DNA of 64,000 nucleotides from Roseivivax halodurans JCM 10272 (GCF_000521785.1 NZ_JALZ01000001.1:434001-498000); one strand, 5' to 3'. Counted from the stretch's first letter, positions 28,309 through 41,671 are shown. A program made the numbers and translations. The notes: generated from the letters alone by a model not told the origin.

Positions 28309-28544
28309 CTTATGGTCTCCGTCGGGCCCCGCACATGCTCGCGATTCGGGGCAAGTCCTTAAGACAATGCGCAAGAGCGGAAAAAGTGCCGGAGGGGGAG
28401 AGCAATTCTAGCGTCAGCCCGCGAAATCGTCTGTCGCCGCCGATGAAGACGGGCAGGTCCGGCGGAATCATGCCAGCCGGCAGAAGCCGCGCGGTCCGCG
28501 GTCTCTTCCGGACGCTGGTCTGATGCGGCGTGAGGAAGAGGTGT

Positions 28545-28572
28545 GCCGCACCCCTCCGTAAAGGGGTGCGGC
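28545..28572 (-). terminator. Hairpin downstream of ilvC
   Basis: Eleven-base perfect arms GCCGCACCCCT / AGGGGTGCGGC with a 6-base loop, 20 bases after the ilvC stop on the minus strand. The following CTCTTCCTC is only weakly T-rich. Confidence 0.6.
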
Positions 28573-28592
28573 CATGGCTGGCTGAAACGAGC

Positions 28593-30658
<2,066 letters not shown>

Positions 30659-30734
30659 TACGCGGACGGACCGCCGACTTGGAGCGGCCCGGCTTTGGGG
30701 CTAGGGTCCGCGCGATCCAAGCAGGAGAAACCTC

Positions 30735-31862
30735 ATGGCACCGCTGCATCCCGACATCGACCCTGGCGGCCTCGACGAATTCTCGGTCGTCTTCACCGAC
30801 CGTTCTCTCAACCACATGTCCGCAAACTTCCAGCAGGTGATGCGCGACATCTCCTCCTCGCTTCGAGAGGTCTACGGCGCCGACGCGGTCGCGGTCGTGC
30901 CCGGCGGCGGAACCTTCGCGATGGAGGCGGTCGCGCGCCAGTTCGGTCAGGGCGCCGACATGCTGATCGTGCGCAACGGCTGGTTCTCCTACCGCTGGAC
31001 GCAGATCTTCGAGGCTGGCGGCTTCGGCGGAGAGACAACCGTCTGCACCGCCCGGCAGCAAGGCAACACGCCCGACGCACCCTTCGCGCCCCCGCCCATC
31101 GAGGAGGTGGAGGCCCGCATCGCCGAGGTCCGGCCGTCCGTGGTCTTCGCGCCGCACGTGGAAACTTCGGCGGGGATCATCCTGCCCGACGATTACATCA
31201 CGCGCCTCGCCGCGGCCGCGCACGAGGTGGGCGGGCTGATGGTGCTCGACTGCATCGCGTCTGGCTGCGCCTGGGTCGACATGACGAAGACCGGGGTCGA
31301 CGTCCTGATCTCGGCGCCTCAGAAGGGCTGGTCCTCGACGCCCTCGGCGGGGCTCGTGATGCTCTCGAACCGTGCGGTAGAGCGCATGGGCGAGACCGCG
31401 TCGAACTCCTTCGCGGCCGACCTCAAGAAGTGGCGCGCGATCATGGCCGCCTACGAGGACGGCGGGCATGCCTATCACGCCACGATGCCCACCGACGGGC
31501 TGCGCGCGTTTCGCGACGCGATGAACGAGACGCGAGAGTTCGGCCTTGCCGCGGCACGCAACGCGCAGTTCGACCTTGGAGCACGGGTCCGCGCGATGCT
31601 GAGCGACCGCGGTGTAAACTCGGTCGCTGCCGACGGCTACGGCGCGCCCGGCGTGGTGGTCGGCTACACGTTCGATCCCGAAGTGAAATCGGGCAAGGCC
31701 TTCGCCAAGGCCGGAACCCAGATCGCTGCCGGCGTGCCGCTGCAGGTCGGCGAGCCCGAGGGATTCTCGACCTTCCGGCTGGGCCTTTTCGGCCTCGACA
31801 AGCTCAAGGATGTCGACGGCACGGTGTCGCGCCTTGAGCGCGCACTCGACGCCGCACTCTGA
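30735..31862 (+). CDS. PLP-dependent class V aminotransferase-fold enzyme
   Basis: A 375-residue fold-type I enzyme resembling alanine-glyoxylate/serine aminotransferases. AVVPGGGTFAMEAVARQF is the PLP phosphate-binding loop, VETSAGIILPDDYI and LDCIASGCAW carry the ring-stacking and Asp positions, and ISAPQKGWSSTPSAG contains the Schiff-base Lys. AGGAG precedes the ATG. Coupling to two Lrp-type regulators suggests an amino-acid substrate; the exact one is not evident. A TTGGAG-N16-CTAGGG promoter candidate lies in the gap after the second regulator. Confidence 0.82.
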   Translation: MAPLHPDIDPGGLDEFSVVFTDRSLNHMSANFQQVMRDISSSLREVYGADAVAVVPGGGTFAMEAVARQFGQGADMLIVRNGWFSYRWTQIFEAGGFGGETTVCTARQQGNTPDAPFAPPPIEEVEARIAEVRPSVVFAPHVETSAGIILPDDYITRLAAAAHEVGGLMVLDCIASGCAWVDMTKTGVDVLISAPQKGWSSTPSAGLVMLSNRAVERMGETASNSFAADLKKWRAIMAAYEDGGHAYHATMPTDGLRAFRDAMNETREFGLAAARNAQFDLGARVRAMLSDRGVNSVAADGYGAPGVVVGYTFDPEVKSGKAFAKAGTQIAAGVPLQVGEPEGFSTFRLGLFGLDKLKDVDGTVSRLERALDAAL

Positions 31863-31876
31863 TGGCATCCGAGAAT

Positions 31877-31927
31877 GTGGGGGCTTTCTGCCCCCACGCC
31901 CCCGAGGATATTTCCGTCAAGAAGAAG
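31877..31927 (+). repeat. Dispersed intergenic hairpin repeat, copy 1
   Basis: A GTGGGGG...CCCCCAC hairpin followed by GCCCCCGAGGATATTT and TCAAGAAGAAG, just after the aminotransferase stop. A second copy with the same layout lies at 35725-35771. The G/C stem with a following ATATTT run could act as a terminator. Confidence 0.6.
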
Positions 31928-32010
31928 GCGAGGCCAGCGTTCGCCCCTCTCGGTGGATGAACTCCCACACCGATAAGACACTCAGCGTACGGATCGACGA
32001 TGCCGTGATT

Positions 32011-32033
32011 GCGCCCTCTGGCCAGAGGGGCGC
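32011..32033. promoter_or_regulatory. Near-perfect palindrome upstream of the cox operon
   Basis: A 23-bp inverted repeat centred on TCTGGCCAGA, with GCGCCC / GGGCGC outer arms and one bulged base, ends about 78 bases before coxG. It could be an operator or a stem in the leader. Confidence 0.35.
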
Positions 32034-32111
32034 CGGTCTAGGAGTATGGTCTAATATCGCGCCCGGGTCCGGGTGCCTAACGTCGTTGCGACACGAGGAG
32101 GACACGACCCC

Positions 32112-32654
32112 ATGCAGATGAGCGATTCCCGCGAGATCCAGGCGGACCGCGAAACGGTCTGGGCCGCAATTCTCACCCCCGAGGTGCTCAAGACCTGCGT
32201 TCCGGGCTGTCAGGAGCTGACCGGCACACCCGAAGAGGGCTTCGAGGCGACGGTCGTGCAGAAGGTCGGGCCGGTGAAGGCGACGTTCAAGGGACAGGTC
32301 AACGTCTCGGACATGGACAAGCCCGAAACGCTGAAGCTTTCGGGCGAGGGCAAGGGCGGGGCCGCCGGATTCGCCAAGGGCGCGGCGGTCGTCAGGCTCG
32401 AAGAAGCTGGCGAGGGAGTCACGCGGCTTCATTACGATGTCGAGGCGAATGTCGGCGGCAAGCTCGCACAGCTCGGCTCGCGGGTGATCGACGGCTTCGC
32501 CAAGAAGATGGCGGATCAGTTCTTCACACGCCTTCAGGAAGCCATCGAGGGCCCGGCGAACGAAGCGGACGCCCCCGAGGCCGAGGCGACGCCGGGCGAG
32601 GCCAAGAAGGGCTGGTTCCGCCGCATGGTCGGCGCCGGTGGTGGAGCCGCTTGA
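32112..32654 (+). CDS. coxG: CoxG-like SRPBCC protein
   Basis: A 180-residue protein of the carbon-monoxide dehydrogenase subunit G family (SRPBCC fold). It starts MQMSDSREIQADRETVWAAI, then LKTCVPGCQELT and VGPVKATFKGQV, all typical CoxG strands; the last 40 residues are an acidic linker ending in KKGWFRRMVGAGGG, a possible membrane-contacting tail. CoxG proteins help anchor CODH to the membrane. GAGGAGG precedes the ATG at 32112. It leads the coxG-S-L-M run. Confidence 0.85.
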   Translation: MQMSDSREIQADRETVWAAILTPEVLKTCVPGCQELTGTPEEGFEATVVQKVGPVKATFKGQVNVSDMDKPETLKLSGEGKGGAAGFAKGAAVVRLEEAGEGVTRLHYDVEANVGGKLAQLGSRVIDGFAKKMADQFFTRLQEAIEGPANEADAPEAEATPGEAKKGWFRRMVGAGGGAA

Positions 32655-32732
32655 CAGGGGCGGGGTCCGCCGGGTCAGGTTTGACGCGGCGGAGAGACAG
32701 ACAGCACAAGAGCTATCCAAGGGGAGGATGTC

Positions 32733-33224
32733 ATGAGTGACGTGACGATGACGGTGAACGGCAAGACCGTGAGCCGTGCGGTTCGGGGCAACGAATTGTT
32801 GGTTGAGTTCCTGCGCGAGCAGCTGCGTCTCACCGGCACCCATGTGGGCTGCGACACCAGCCAGTGCGGCGCGTGCTGCGTCCATGTGAACGGTGAGCTT
32901 GTGAAGGCCTGCACGATCTTCGCGGCAGAGGCCGACGGCGCCGAGGTCTCGACGATCGAGGGACAGGCCAATCCGGACGGCTCGCTGAACGTGATCCAGC
33001 AGGCGTTCCAGGATCACCACGGGCTTCAGTGCGGTTTCTGCACGCCGGGCATGGTCATGGCGGCGGCATCGCTCCTTAAGGAAAACCCGAAGCCCTCCGA
33101 ACAGGAGATCCGGCATTACCTGCAGGGCAACATTTGCCGCTGCACCGGGTACCACAACATCGTCAGGGCGATCATGGCCGCATCGGGCCAGGAGGTCGAG
33201 GGCGGCGCGATCGCGGCCGAGTAG
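32733..33224 (+). CDS. coxS: Molybdenum hydroxylase small [2Fe-2S] subunit
   Basis: A 163-residue iron-sulfur subunit. The plant-ferredoxin-type cluster ligands are in [17 protein letters not shown]...C, and the second cluster ligands in [12 protein letters not shown] and [11 protein letters not shown]. It passes electrons from the Mo site to FAD. GGGGAGG precedes the ATG. The S-L-M order of this operon is the one described for form II CODH-like enzymes. Confidence 0.94.
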   Translation: MSDVTMTVNGKTVSRAVRGNELLVEFLREQLRLTGTHVGCDTSQCGACCVHVNGELVKACTIFAAEADGAEVSTIEGQANPDGSLNVIQQAFQDHHGLQCGFCTPGMVMAAASLLKENPKPSEQEIRHYLQGNICRCTGYHNIVRAIMAASGQEVEGGAIAAE

Positions 33225-33340
33225 GCCGGCCTTCGGTTGCGGGAGGTGACGACGTGAGGCTCGGGTGAGGCCCGCGGTCCACGAAGGATGCAGACGGATC
33301 CGGCGGGCAGGAGCCCGCCACCCCAGGGAGGATTAGGCAC

Positions 33341-35707
<2,367 letters not shown>

Positions 35708-35724
35708 GGTCGGAGAGGATGGGA

Positions 35725-35771
35725 CCGGGGGCCAGCCCCCGGACCCCCGGAGTATTTTCGCCAAGAAGAAG
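35725..35771 (+). repeat. Dispersed intergenic hairpin repeat, copy 2
   Basis: CCGGGGG...CCCCCGG hairpin followed by ACCCCCGGAGTATTTTCG and CCAAGAAGAAG between coxL and coxM. It matches copy 1 at 31877 in layout and much of its sequence. Within the operon it might reduce read-through into coxM. Confidence 0.6.
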
Positions 35772-35810
35772 CAACGGCTTCGGCTTGGCCGGTTCGAGGA
35801 GACCGACACG

Positions 35811-36602
35811 ATGTATGCATTCGAGATCGAGCGCCCGAAGAGCGTCGACGAAGCCTTGGCAGCGCTGGGAGCCGAGGAGGCGCAACCCATCTCGGGCGGA
35901 CAGACCCTGATCCCGACACTGAAGCAGCGGCTCGCCATGCCGTCGAAGCTGGTGTCGCTGTCCGGGATCGACGAATTGCGCTACCTGCGGCGCGAGGGCG
36001 ATGCGCTGATGATCGGCGGCGGGGCGACCCACGGGATGGTGGCGCGCGAGGCGGCGACGGACTTTCCCGGGCTCGCCAAGCTCGCCGGCAAGATCGGCGA
36101 TCCGGCGGTGCGCAATCGCGGCACGATCGGCGGATCGATCGCAAACAACGACCCCTCGGCATGCTATCCGTCCGCGGCGATGGCCTGCGGAGCGACGATC
36201 GTGACCAACAGCCGTGAGATCGCCGCCGACGAGTATTTCCAGGGCATGTTCATGACCGCTCTGGAGGAGGGCGAGATCGTCACAGGCGTGCGCTTCCCGA
36301 TTCCGCAAGCCTCCGCCTACATGAAGTTCGAGCAGATCGCCTCCCGCTTCCCCCTCGTCGGCGTGTTCGTCGCGCGCTTCGCCGATCGTGTCGGCGTCGG
36401 CGTGACCGGGGCCTCGAACAACGGGGTGCTCCGCTGGAGGGAGGCGGAAGAGGCGCTTGCCGCCAACTTCTCGCCTGATGCGCTGGCCGATGTGACGGCT
36501 CCGAGGGCCTCGGATATGATCGCGGATCTCCACGGGACGGCCGAATATCGCGCGCATCTCATTCCGGTGATGACGAAGCGCGCCGTCGCTGCCGCGGAGT
36601 GA
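35811..36602 (+). CDS. coxM: Molybdenum hydroxylase medium FAD-binding subunit
   Basis: A 263-residue flavoprotein subunit. FAD-binding signatures [18 protein letters not shown] and [19 protein letters not shown] are clear, with the CO-dehydrogenase flavoprotein C-terminal domain from about residue 165. It accepts electrons from CoxS. GAGGAG lies ahead of the ATG. No coxD/E/F-type maturation genes follow; they may be elsewhere. Confidence 0.92.
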   Translation: MYAFEIERPKSVDEALAALGAEEAQPISGGQTLIPTLKQRLAMPSKLVSLSGIDELRYLRREGDALMIGGGATHGMVAREAATDFPGLAKLAGKIGDPAVRNRGTIGGSIANNDPSACYPSAAMACGATIVTNSREIAADEYFQGMFMTALEEGEIVTGVRFPIPQASAYMKFEQIASRFPLVGVFVARFADRVGVGVTGASNNGVLRWREAEEALAANFSPDALADVTAPRASDMIADLHGTAEYRAHLIPVMTKRAVAAAE

Positions 36603-36606
36603 CGGC

Positions 36607-37143
36607 TTAGGCGGCGAGGCGGGCGAGCAGCCAGTCGGCGCGCTCGGCCGCTTCGGCATCCGGCATCTCGAGCACCCGGTAGCCGAAGCGCCGGTGGGTC
36701 GCGGCAAGGCGGTCCGCCGCCTGAGCGGAATCTGTGCGGCGAGCCAACTCATCGTCATCTCCGGTCACGGGCCTAGGCGGCAGCGCAAAGATCACGGGAT
36801 TGGCGTAGGGATGCTGGTCGACAAGCATGTCGAGGAAGGGCCCGCCAGCCGCGTCCTGCCGCGCCACCAGCGCATCGATCAGTCCGCGGTCGAAGAAGAC
36901 CGGACCCTGGAACGTTCGGGCGCGGGCATGGTCTTCGACAGCCATACGCACCGCCGCTTCTGCCGCCCTGACAGGATCGGTGGCCGGCGATCGCACGCGG
37001 TCCCCGGCGTCGATGCGCGCGGGATCGCGGATCGTCGCAAAGCCACGTGCGGCCAGTTCCTCAATGAGTGCCGAGGCACCTCCACCGGGTGCACCGGTGA
37101 TCAGGAAAAAACGGCGATGCGGAGCTCGATCGCGCACGGACAT
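36607..37143 (-). CDS. AAA-type ATPase-like protein with degenerate P-loop
   Basis: A 178-residue P-loop-fold protein. The Walker A position reads FFLITGAPGGGASALIEEL: the invariant Lys is Ala23 while the rest of the loop is kept. GPVFFDRGLIDAL supplies the Walker B-type Asp, and TDSAQAADRLAATHRRFGY a lid region. Related proteins of this size normally read GxPGSGKT/S. ATP binding may be lost or altered. Its ATG shares one base with the DUF2252 stop, so the two are co-translated. Confidence 0.7.
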   Translation of the reverse strand: MSVRDRAPHRRFFLITGAPGGGASALIEELAARGFATIRDPARIDAGDRVRSPATDPVRAAEAAVRMAVEDHARARTFQGPVFFDRGLIDALVARQDAAGGPFLDMLVDQHPYANPVIFALPPRPVTGDDDELARRTDSAQAADRLAATHRRFGYRVLEMPDAEAAERADWLLARLAA

Positions 37144-38702
37144 CAGCGATACCTCTTCAGCGTCATGTCGAACGCGCCGAGCTTCCAGTCCTGAACGAAG
37201 AAGGCGTGGTCCCGGGCCAAGCGTTCCACCGCTTCCTCGGCGAAGGACAGGACATCGTCGATGAAGAGTTCGATAGGCTCCATCGCCTCGTCGATGCGCG
37301 GCTCGATCCGGTAGTCGAGCTGGCCGGCATCGTCTGAGCGTGCATGTGCTTGGGCGAGCGCGATGCCGCAGGAATGGGCGTATTCCTTCCAGCTCTTCTT
37401 CGACAGGTCGTCGAGATCGATGTCGTTCCTGAACGGGGCACGTTCGCGGGACATGAAGCTTTTCCCGTCGATGTCGACATTGCCGTAGAACACGTCACCG
37501 GCGGCGAGGTGCACCGACTGGCCATGCGCGATACGGTCACCCTTGTCTCCGGCGTCAAAATCGTTCGCCGGCACCAAGCCCTCGAGCGCAGATCGGCGAG
37601 CGCGCTTGAACTCGATGATGAGATCGTCGGTCGCATCCTCTCCGGGGCCCTCGAGGAGGCAATAGTAGCGCCCGAGACCCAGCGACGCCGTGCCTTGTCC
37701 GTGCCGCATCGCGACGTCCTTGACGCGCAATGTCCCGGCGCGGCCTCCTTCCTTTATACCGTTCGTCTTTGCGAGATCGTCGATCAGCTTCTGGAATTCG
37801 TCGAGTCGGCTCGAGACCGGGGTCAGTTCCTCGTTGGCGCGGAAGCCGCGCCCGGTCTCATCCAGATAGCGGTCTCGCAGCCAGCTTTCGCGCGACTTTT
37901 CGGATTTCTCGAACAGACGCCTGATTACCTTTGGCGCGTTGTCCGCCCGCATCTGCTCGGTGGATTCGGTCTGGTGCCGGGCATAGTATTCTATGCCCTC
38001 GTGGTAGCCCTCGATGAACTTCCGCGCGATCTTGAGCTGGTGCTTGCGCCCCATGCCGCCTTCCTCGGCGACGGCCAGAAGGAACCCTGTCGCACCGCGC
38101 TTGAGGTCCCAGGTGAAGGGCCCGTAGATGACGTCGTCAAAGTCGTTTACGCCGAAGATGGGCACGTTATCTGCGTTCGGCATGACCCCGAAATTCTCGG
38201 GATGAACATCCCCGAGCACCAGCACCGTCGGCATGCGCGCATCGTCGCCCGCTATGTCGCGGTGGAACAGGAGCGATGAGCCCCGGAAGAACGAGAAGAG
38301 CGAGCCCGCAAGCTTGTCGAACTTCTCGTCGGCTCCCTGCGCCTGATGATCGATCCGCACGGCGTGGTCTTCGATGATCGTCTCGCGGACGTGCAGTCTG
38401 CGTTCGTGGCCGGTGTACTTGTCCGGTCGCATGACGCAGGCGTTCGTGGCATACATCTGTGCCAGTTTCCGGAACTCCTCGACCCGGCTTTGCAGGGTCT
38501 CGACCGGGGCGTCGCCGGTGCGATCGGCCTCGGGCCCGTTCGGCGTTGTGGATTTCGCGCTCTTTGACGAATTGGCGCCGCCCCGGTTCTTCGCAGATCC
38601 ATCGCTCTTGCCGTTCGCGCCGGACTTGGTCGACGCACCGCCATTCCCCGGCGTCTTGCGCGTTTGACTGCTCTTGCTGGTTTCGCTCTTCGTCCGGGCC
38701 AC
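37143..38702 (-). CDS. DUF2252 family protein
   Basis: A 519-residue protein. About 80 N-terminal residues are low-complexity Lys/Ser/Gly/Thr-rich, then the DUF2252 domain with LGDVHPENFGVMPN, FGVNDFDDVIYGPFTWDLKR and the C-terminal CGIALAQAHARSDDAG. The domain is related to phosphotransferase/kinase folds, where HxxN and D residues bind nucleotide, but no activity is assigned. I prefer the GTG at 38702 because AGGGAG precedes it; an ATG six codons upstream (38720) has no ribosome binding site. Confidence 0.8.
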   Translation of the reverse strand: MARTKSETSKSSQTRKTPGNGGASTKSGANGKSDGSAKNRGGANSSKSAKSTTPNGPEADRTGDAPVETLQSRVEEFRKLAQMYATNACVMRPDKYTGHERRLHVRETIIEDHAVRIDHQAQGADEKFDKLAGSLFSFFRGSSLLFHRDIAGDDARMPTVLVLGDVHPENFGVMPNADNVPIFGVNDFDDVIYGPFTWDLKRGATGFLLAVAEEGGMGRKHQLKIARKFIEGYHEGIEYYARHQTESTEQMRADNAPKVIRRLFEKSEKSRESWLRDRYLDETGRGFRANEELTPVSSRLDEFQKLIDDLAKTNGIKEGGRAGTLRVKDVAMRHGQGTASLGLGRYYCLLEGPGEDATDDLIIEFKRARRSALEGLVPANDFDAGDKGDRIAHGQSVHLAAGDVFYGNVDIDGKSFMSRERAPFRNDIDLDDLSKKSWKEYAHSCGIALAQAHARSDDAGQLDYRIEPRIDEAMEPIELFIDDVLSFAEEAVERLARDHAFFVQDWKLGAFDMTLKRYR

Positions 38703-38872
38703 GTTGCGTCTCCCTGTCATGACATTCAGGGAACAGAACCCATCCGCCACGCGGCGCGTTCCACCTTGCGGCCTTTCCATCGGTTCGGGGGGGGCGGGCA
38801 GGGTGAACGCCACCTCCAAGCAACGGCCGGCCAATGGACATGCTCTTTGCCCCGCGTCCCTAGCCGGCCTTC

Positions 38873-38908
38873 ACCACCTCAGTAGAGACCACCACCTCAG
38901 TAGAGACA
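38873..38908. repeat. Two tandem 18-bp repeats
   Basis: ACCACCTCAGTAGAGACC is followed directly by a copy that differs in the last base. No further copies are seen in the window. It may be a simple slippage duplication. Confidence 0.6.
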
Positions 38909-39110
38909 GCGCGCTATCTGGTGGCCCGGGTCTTCTGCATCGGACGCTGCCACACACGAGGCAGAGAAAGGCGGCGCGATCGATCGGGAGCGACCATTCA
39001 GCTTAAGCAAATCCTGACACCACCTTGCGCAGACCGGTTCAACGCTCGCCTATCCTTCCGATACCAAGGTTTGTCACCGCGATGTCGAGCTGACAGTCTC
39101 CGAGACTCGC

Positions 39111-39156
39111 TTGACAGCGGGCACGCCACCGTCAACGATAATTTTCGCGCGTAAAA
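39111..39156 (+). promoter_or_regulatory. Promoter and operator of the LacI-type regulator
   Basis: TTGACA at 39111 and GATAAT at 39137 are 20 bases apart, longer than ideal. TTTTCGCGCGTAAAA (39142-39156) directly after the -10 closely matches the palindrome in front of smoE, indicating autoregulation. Confidence 0.5.
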
Positions 39157-39197
39157 CAGAAGGCGTTGCCGTGGTCGAAGCAGGAACAGGGAAGGCG

Positions 39198-40229
39198 ATG
39201 CGCCAGGATCGTGTGAGGACGATGGAGGAATTCGCCTCGCTCAGCGGCATCTCGCGTCCGACCCTGTCTAAATACTTCAACGATCCGGGTTCGGTCCGGG
39301 CTTCGACCCGCGCGCGGATCGAAGCCGCGCTCGAGAGATACGACTACACGCCGAATGTCTACGCGATCAATCAGAACCGAGCGCTCACCAGGAACATCGG
39401 CATCATCGTTCCCTATCTGGCCGACCCGTTCTTCGCCGAGGTGGCGCGCAATCTCGAGCCGCTCTGTGCGCAGGCGGGGTACAACCCGATCCTGCTCAGC
39501 TCCCACGGCGATCGCGATCGCGAGATCCAGAATCTCGAGGGCCTGCGGGCCATCCGTCCCGCGGGAGTGCTGCTCGCGCCGCTCGGGCGCCGCTCTCGCC
39601 GGGACGATGTCGCCGCGTTCTGCGAGGAGGTGCCGACCGTGCTCTTCGATTGCGACATCGAAGGCGTGGGCGATGCGTATTACGGAAACGATAATGGCAA
39701 AAGCATCGCTCTGATGGTGGATTATCTCTGCCGGACGGGTGAGCCGCCCGCGTTCTTCGAGATGCGTGACGCGCCCAACCCAAATGCCAACAAGCGCCGG
39801 ACGGCTTACGACGAGGCCATGCGCAGCCATGGGCACGAGCCGATGATCGTCTCGGTCGAGGGTACGGGATGGGCATTCGAAGAAATTGCCTGCAGGGCCG
39901 CTGCGCCGATGATGTGCAAGGGCCAGCTGCCGTCGAACACGGTGCTCTGTAGCAACGACCGCCTCGCCATCGGCTTTCTCGCCGCGGCATACGAAAACGG
40001 CCTTCGCGTTGGCATCGGGCACGGCCACGCGCTGCGCGTCGCGGGGCATGACGACCACCCTTATGCCCGCTTCACTTGTCCCTCCCTGACGACAGTGGCG
40101 CAGAGCTACGATGCGATCGCGGGTCAGAGCATCGATTGCCTCCTGTCGATCATCGATACGGGCGAGCGCCCCGAGGAAAAGCGCGCCATCCATTTCGAGG
40201 GTGGGCTGGTCATGCGCAAATCGGCCTAA
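39198..40229 (+). CDS. LacI-family regulator of the polyol operon
   Basis: A 343-residue regulator with an N-terminal HTH (MEEFASLSGISRPTLSKYFND, then VRASTRARIEAALERYDYTPN hinge) and a periplasmic-binding-protein-like sensor domain (about 60-340). I start it at ATG 39198, preceded by GGGAAGG; an in-frame GTG lies nine codons upstream. It is next to and co-directional with the smo/mtl genes, and matching palindromes lie before both. The likely inducer is a polyol or sugar product. Confidence 0.88.
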   Translation: MRQDRVRTMEEFASLSGISRPTLSKYFNDPGSVRASTRARIEAALERYDYTPNVYAINQNRALTRNIGIIVPYLADPFFAEVARNLEPLCAQAGYNPILLSSHGDRDREIQNLEGLRAIRPAGVLLAPLGRRSRRDDVAAFCEEVPTVLFDCDIEGVGDAYYGNDNGKSIALMVDYLCRTGEPPAFFEMRDAPNPNANKRRTAYDEAMRSHGHEPMIVSVEGTGWAFEEIACRAAAPMMCKGQLPSNTVLCSNDRLAIGFLAAAYENGLRVGIGHGHALRVAGHDDHPYARFTCPSLTTVAQSYDAIAGQSIDCLLSIIDTGERPEEKRAIHFEGGLVMRKSA

Positions 40230-40233
40230 AACA

Positions 40234-40282
40234 TTACGCGCGTAAAATATCCATTGACCGAGCGTCATGACGCGCCTAATCA
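40234..40282 (+). promoter_or_regulatory. smoE promoter with LacI-type operators
   Basis: A perfect palindrome TTACGCGCGTAA (40234-40245) lies just upstream of a promoter, TTGACC (40254-40259), 17 bases, TAATCA (40277-40282). A related TGACGCGCCTAA (40268-40279) overlaps the -10, 34 bases from the first. Binding at both would block RNA polymerase. Confidence 0.6.
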
Positions 40283-40316
40283 TGCGACAATAACATCCAA
40301 GCCAGGGAGGATACGG

Positions 40317-41636
40317 ATGTCACTCAAGCGCGTACTCGGCGCCACCACGGCGCTTACGCTCTGCTCTGCCGCGGCCTTCGCGCAGGACACCACCATCACA
40401 ATCGCCACCGTAAACAACGGCGACATGATCCGCATGCAGGGTTATACGGATCAGTTCACCGAGGAGACAGGCATCGGCGTCGAGTGGGTCACGCTCGAGG
40501 AGAACGTGCTGCGTCAGCGCGTCACGCAGGACATCGCGACCGGCGGCGGACAGTTCGACGTGATGACCATCGGCACCTACGAGGTTCCGATCTGGGCGAA
40601 CCAGGAGTGGCTGGCGCCGCTCGACGACCTGCCCGAAGATTACAACGTCGACGACCTTCTGCCGGCGGTGCGCGAAGCGCTCTCGGTCGACGGCACGCTC
40701 TATGCCGCGCCGTTCTATGGCGAGTCGGCGATGATCATGTACCGGACCGATCTGGCCGAAGAGGCCGGGATCGACATGCCGGACAGCCCGACCTGGTCCG
40801 AGGTCATGAGCGCCGCCGAGGCGATGACGGACAAGGAAAACGACATCTACGGCATCTGCTTGCGCGGCAAGCCAGGCTGGGGCGAAAACATGGCCTTCCT
40901 CACGGCCATGGCGAATTCCTACGGCGCACGCTGGTTCGACATGGACTGGAAGGCCCAGTTCGACAGCGAGGACTGGACTGCCACCCTCAACGACTATCTC
41001 ACGATGATGAACGAGTACGGCCCTCCGGGCGCGTCTTCGAACGGCTTCAACGAGAACCTGTCGCTGTTCCAGCAGGGCCGCTGCGGCATGTGGATCGACG
41101 CGACCGTCGCGGCGGGCTTCGTGACCGACCCCGACGAGTCGACCGTGGCCGACAGCGTCGGCTTCGCGCAGTTCCCGAACAAGGAAGGCGTGGACAACCA
41201 CGGCAACTGGCTTTGGGCGTGGTCGCTCGCAGTCCCGGCGTCGTCGGATGACACCGATGCGGCCAAGCAGTTCGTCGCTTGGGCCACGAGCCAGGAATAC
41301 ACGCAGCTCGTCGCCGAGGACGAGGGCTGGCGCGCGGCACCTCCGGGCACCCGCACCTCGCTCTACGAGAACGAGGAGTACCAGGAAGCGGCACCCTTCG
41401 CAGAGATGACGCTGGAATCGATGAACGCCGTCGATACGCAGGCGCCGTCCGTGCAGGAGATCCCCTACACCGGAGCCCAGTTCGTCGCGATCCCCGAGTT
41501 CCAGGGCATCGGTACGGCGGTCGGTCAGCAGTTCTCGGCCGCGCTCGCGGGCCAGGTCGACGCCGAGACCGCACTGTCGAACGCGCAGACATCGACCCAG
41601 CGCGAGATCGACCGCGCCGGCTACGGCGAGAACTGA
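40317..41636 (+). CDS. smoE: Polyol ABC transporter substrate-binding protein (SmoE-like)
   Basis: A 439-residue periplasmic binding protein. Signal peptide MSLKRVLGATTALTLCSAAA ending at AFA|QDT. The mature protein follows the family-1 solute-binding pattern (VTQDIATGGGQFDVMTIGTYE, LYAAPFYGESAMIMYRTDL). GGGAGG lies before the ATG. Gene order binding protein-permease-permease-ATPase-SDR-mannitol dehydrogenase equals the Rhodobacter sphaeroides smoEFGK-smoS-mtlK operon, so sorbitol/mannitol is the likely ligand. Confidence 0.92.
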   Translation: MSLKRVLGATTALTLCSAAAFAQDTTITIATVNNGDMIRMQGYTDQFTEETGIGVEWVTLEENVLRQRVTQDIATGGGQFDVMTIGTYEVPIWANQEWLAPLDDLPEDYNVDDLLPAVREALSVDGTLYAAPFYGESAMIMYRTDLAEEAGIDMPDSPTWSEVMSAAEAMTDKENDIYGICLRGKPGWGENMAFLTAMANSYGARWFDMDWKAQFDSEDWTATLNDYLTMMNEYGPPGASSNGFNENLSLFQQGRCGMWIDATVAAGFVTDPDESTVADSVGFAQFPNKEGVDNHGNWLWAWSLAVPASSDDTDAAKQFVAWATSQEYTQLVAEDEGWRAAPPGTRTSLYENEEYQEAAPFAEMTLESMNAVDTQAPSVQEIPYTGAQFVAIPEFQGIGTAVGQQFSAALAGQVDAETALSNAQTSTQREIDRAGYGEN

Positions 41637-41655
41637 GCCAAGCGCAAAGTTGCGG

Positions 41656-41671
41656 GCCGCCCACGGGCGGC
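41656..41671 (+). other. Intercistronic stem-loop after smoE
   Basis: GCCGCCC-AC-GGGCGGC forms a compact GC stem in the 110-base gap between the binding-protein and permease genes. Such stems often stabilise the binding-protein mRNA or reduce read-through, giving more binding protein than permease. Confidence 0.45.

Larger units (their letters stand above)
38703..39197. other. 495-bp gap with tandem repeat and LacI-type promoter/operator
   Basis: No supported protein gene. Contents: leader of the DUF2252 gene, an 18-bp tandem duplication at 38873-38908, a TTGACA box at 39111-39116, GATAAT at 39137-39142, and a palindromic operator at 39142-39156. The remainder shows nothing recognisable. Confidence 0.55.

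Noticed and set aside
38873-38908. CRISPR array
   Set aside because: Only two directly adjacent repeats with no spacer and no cas genes.
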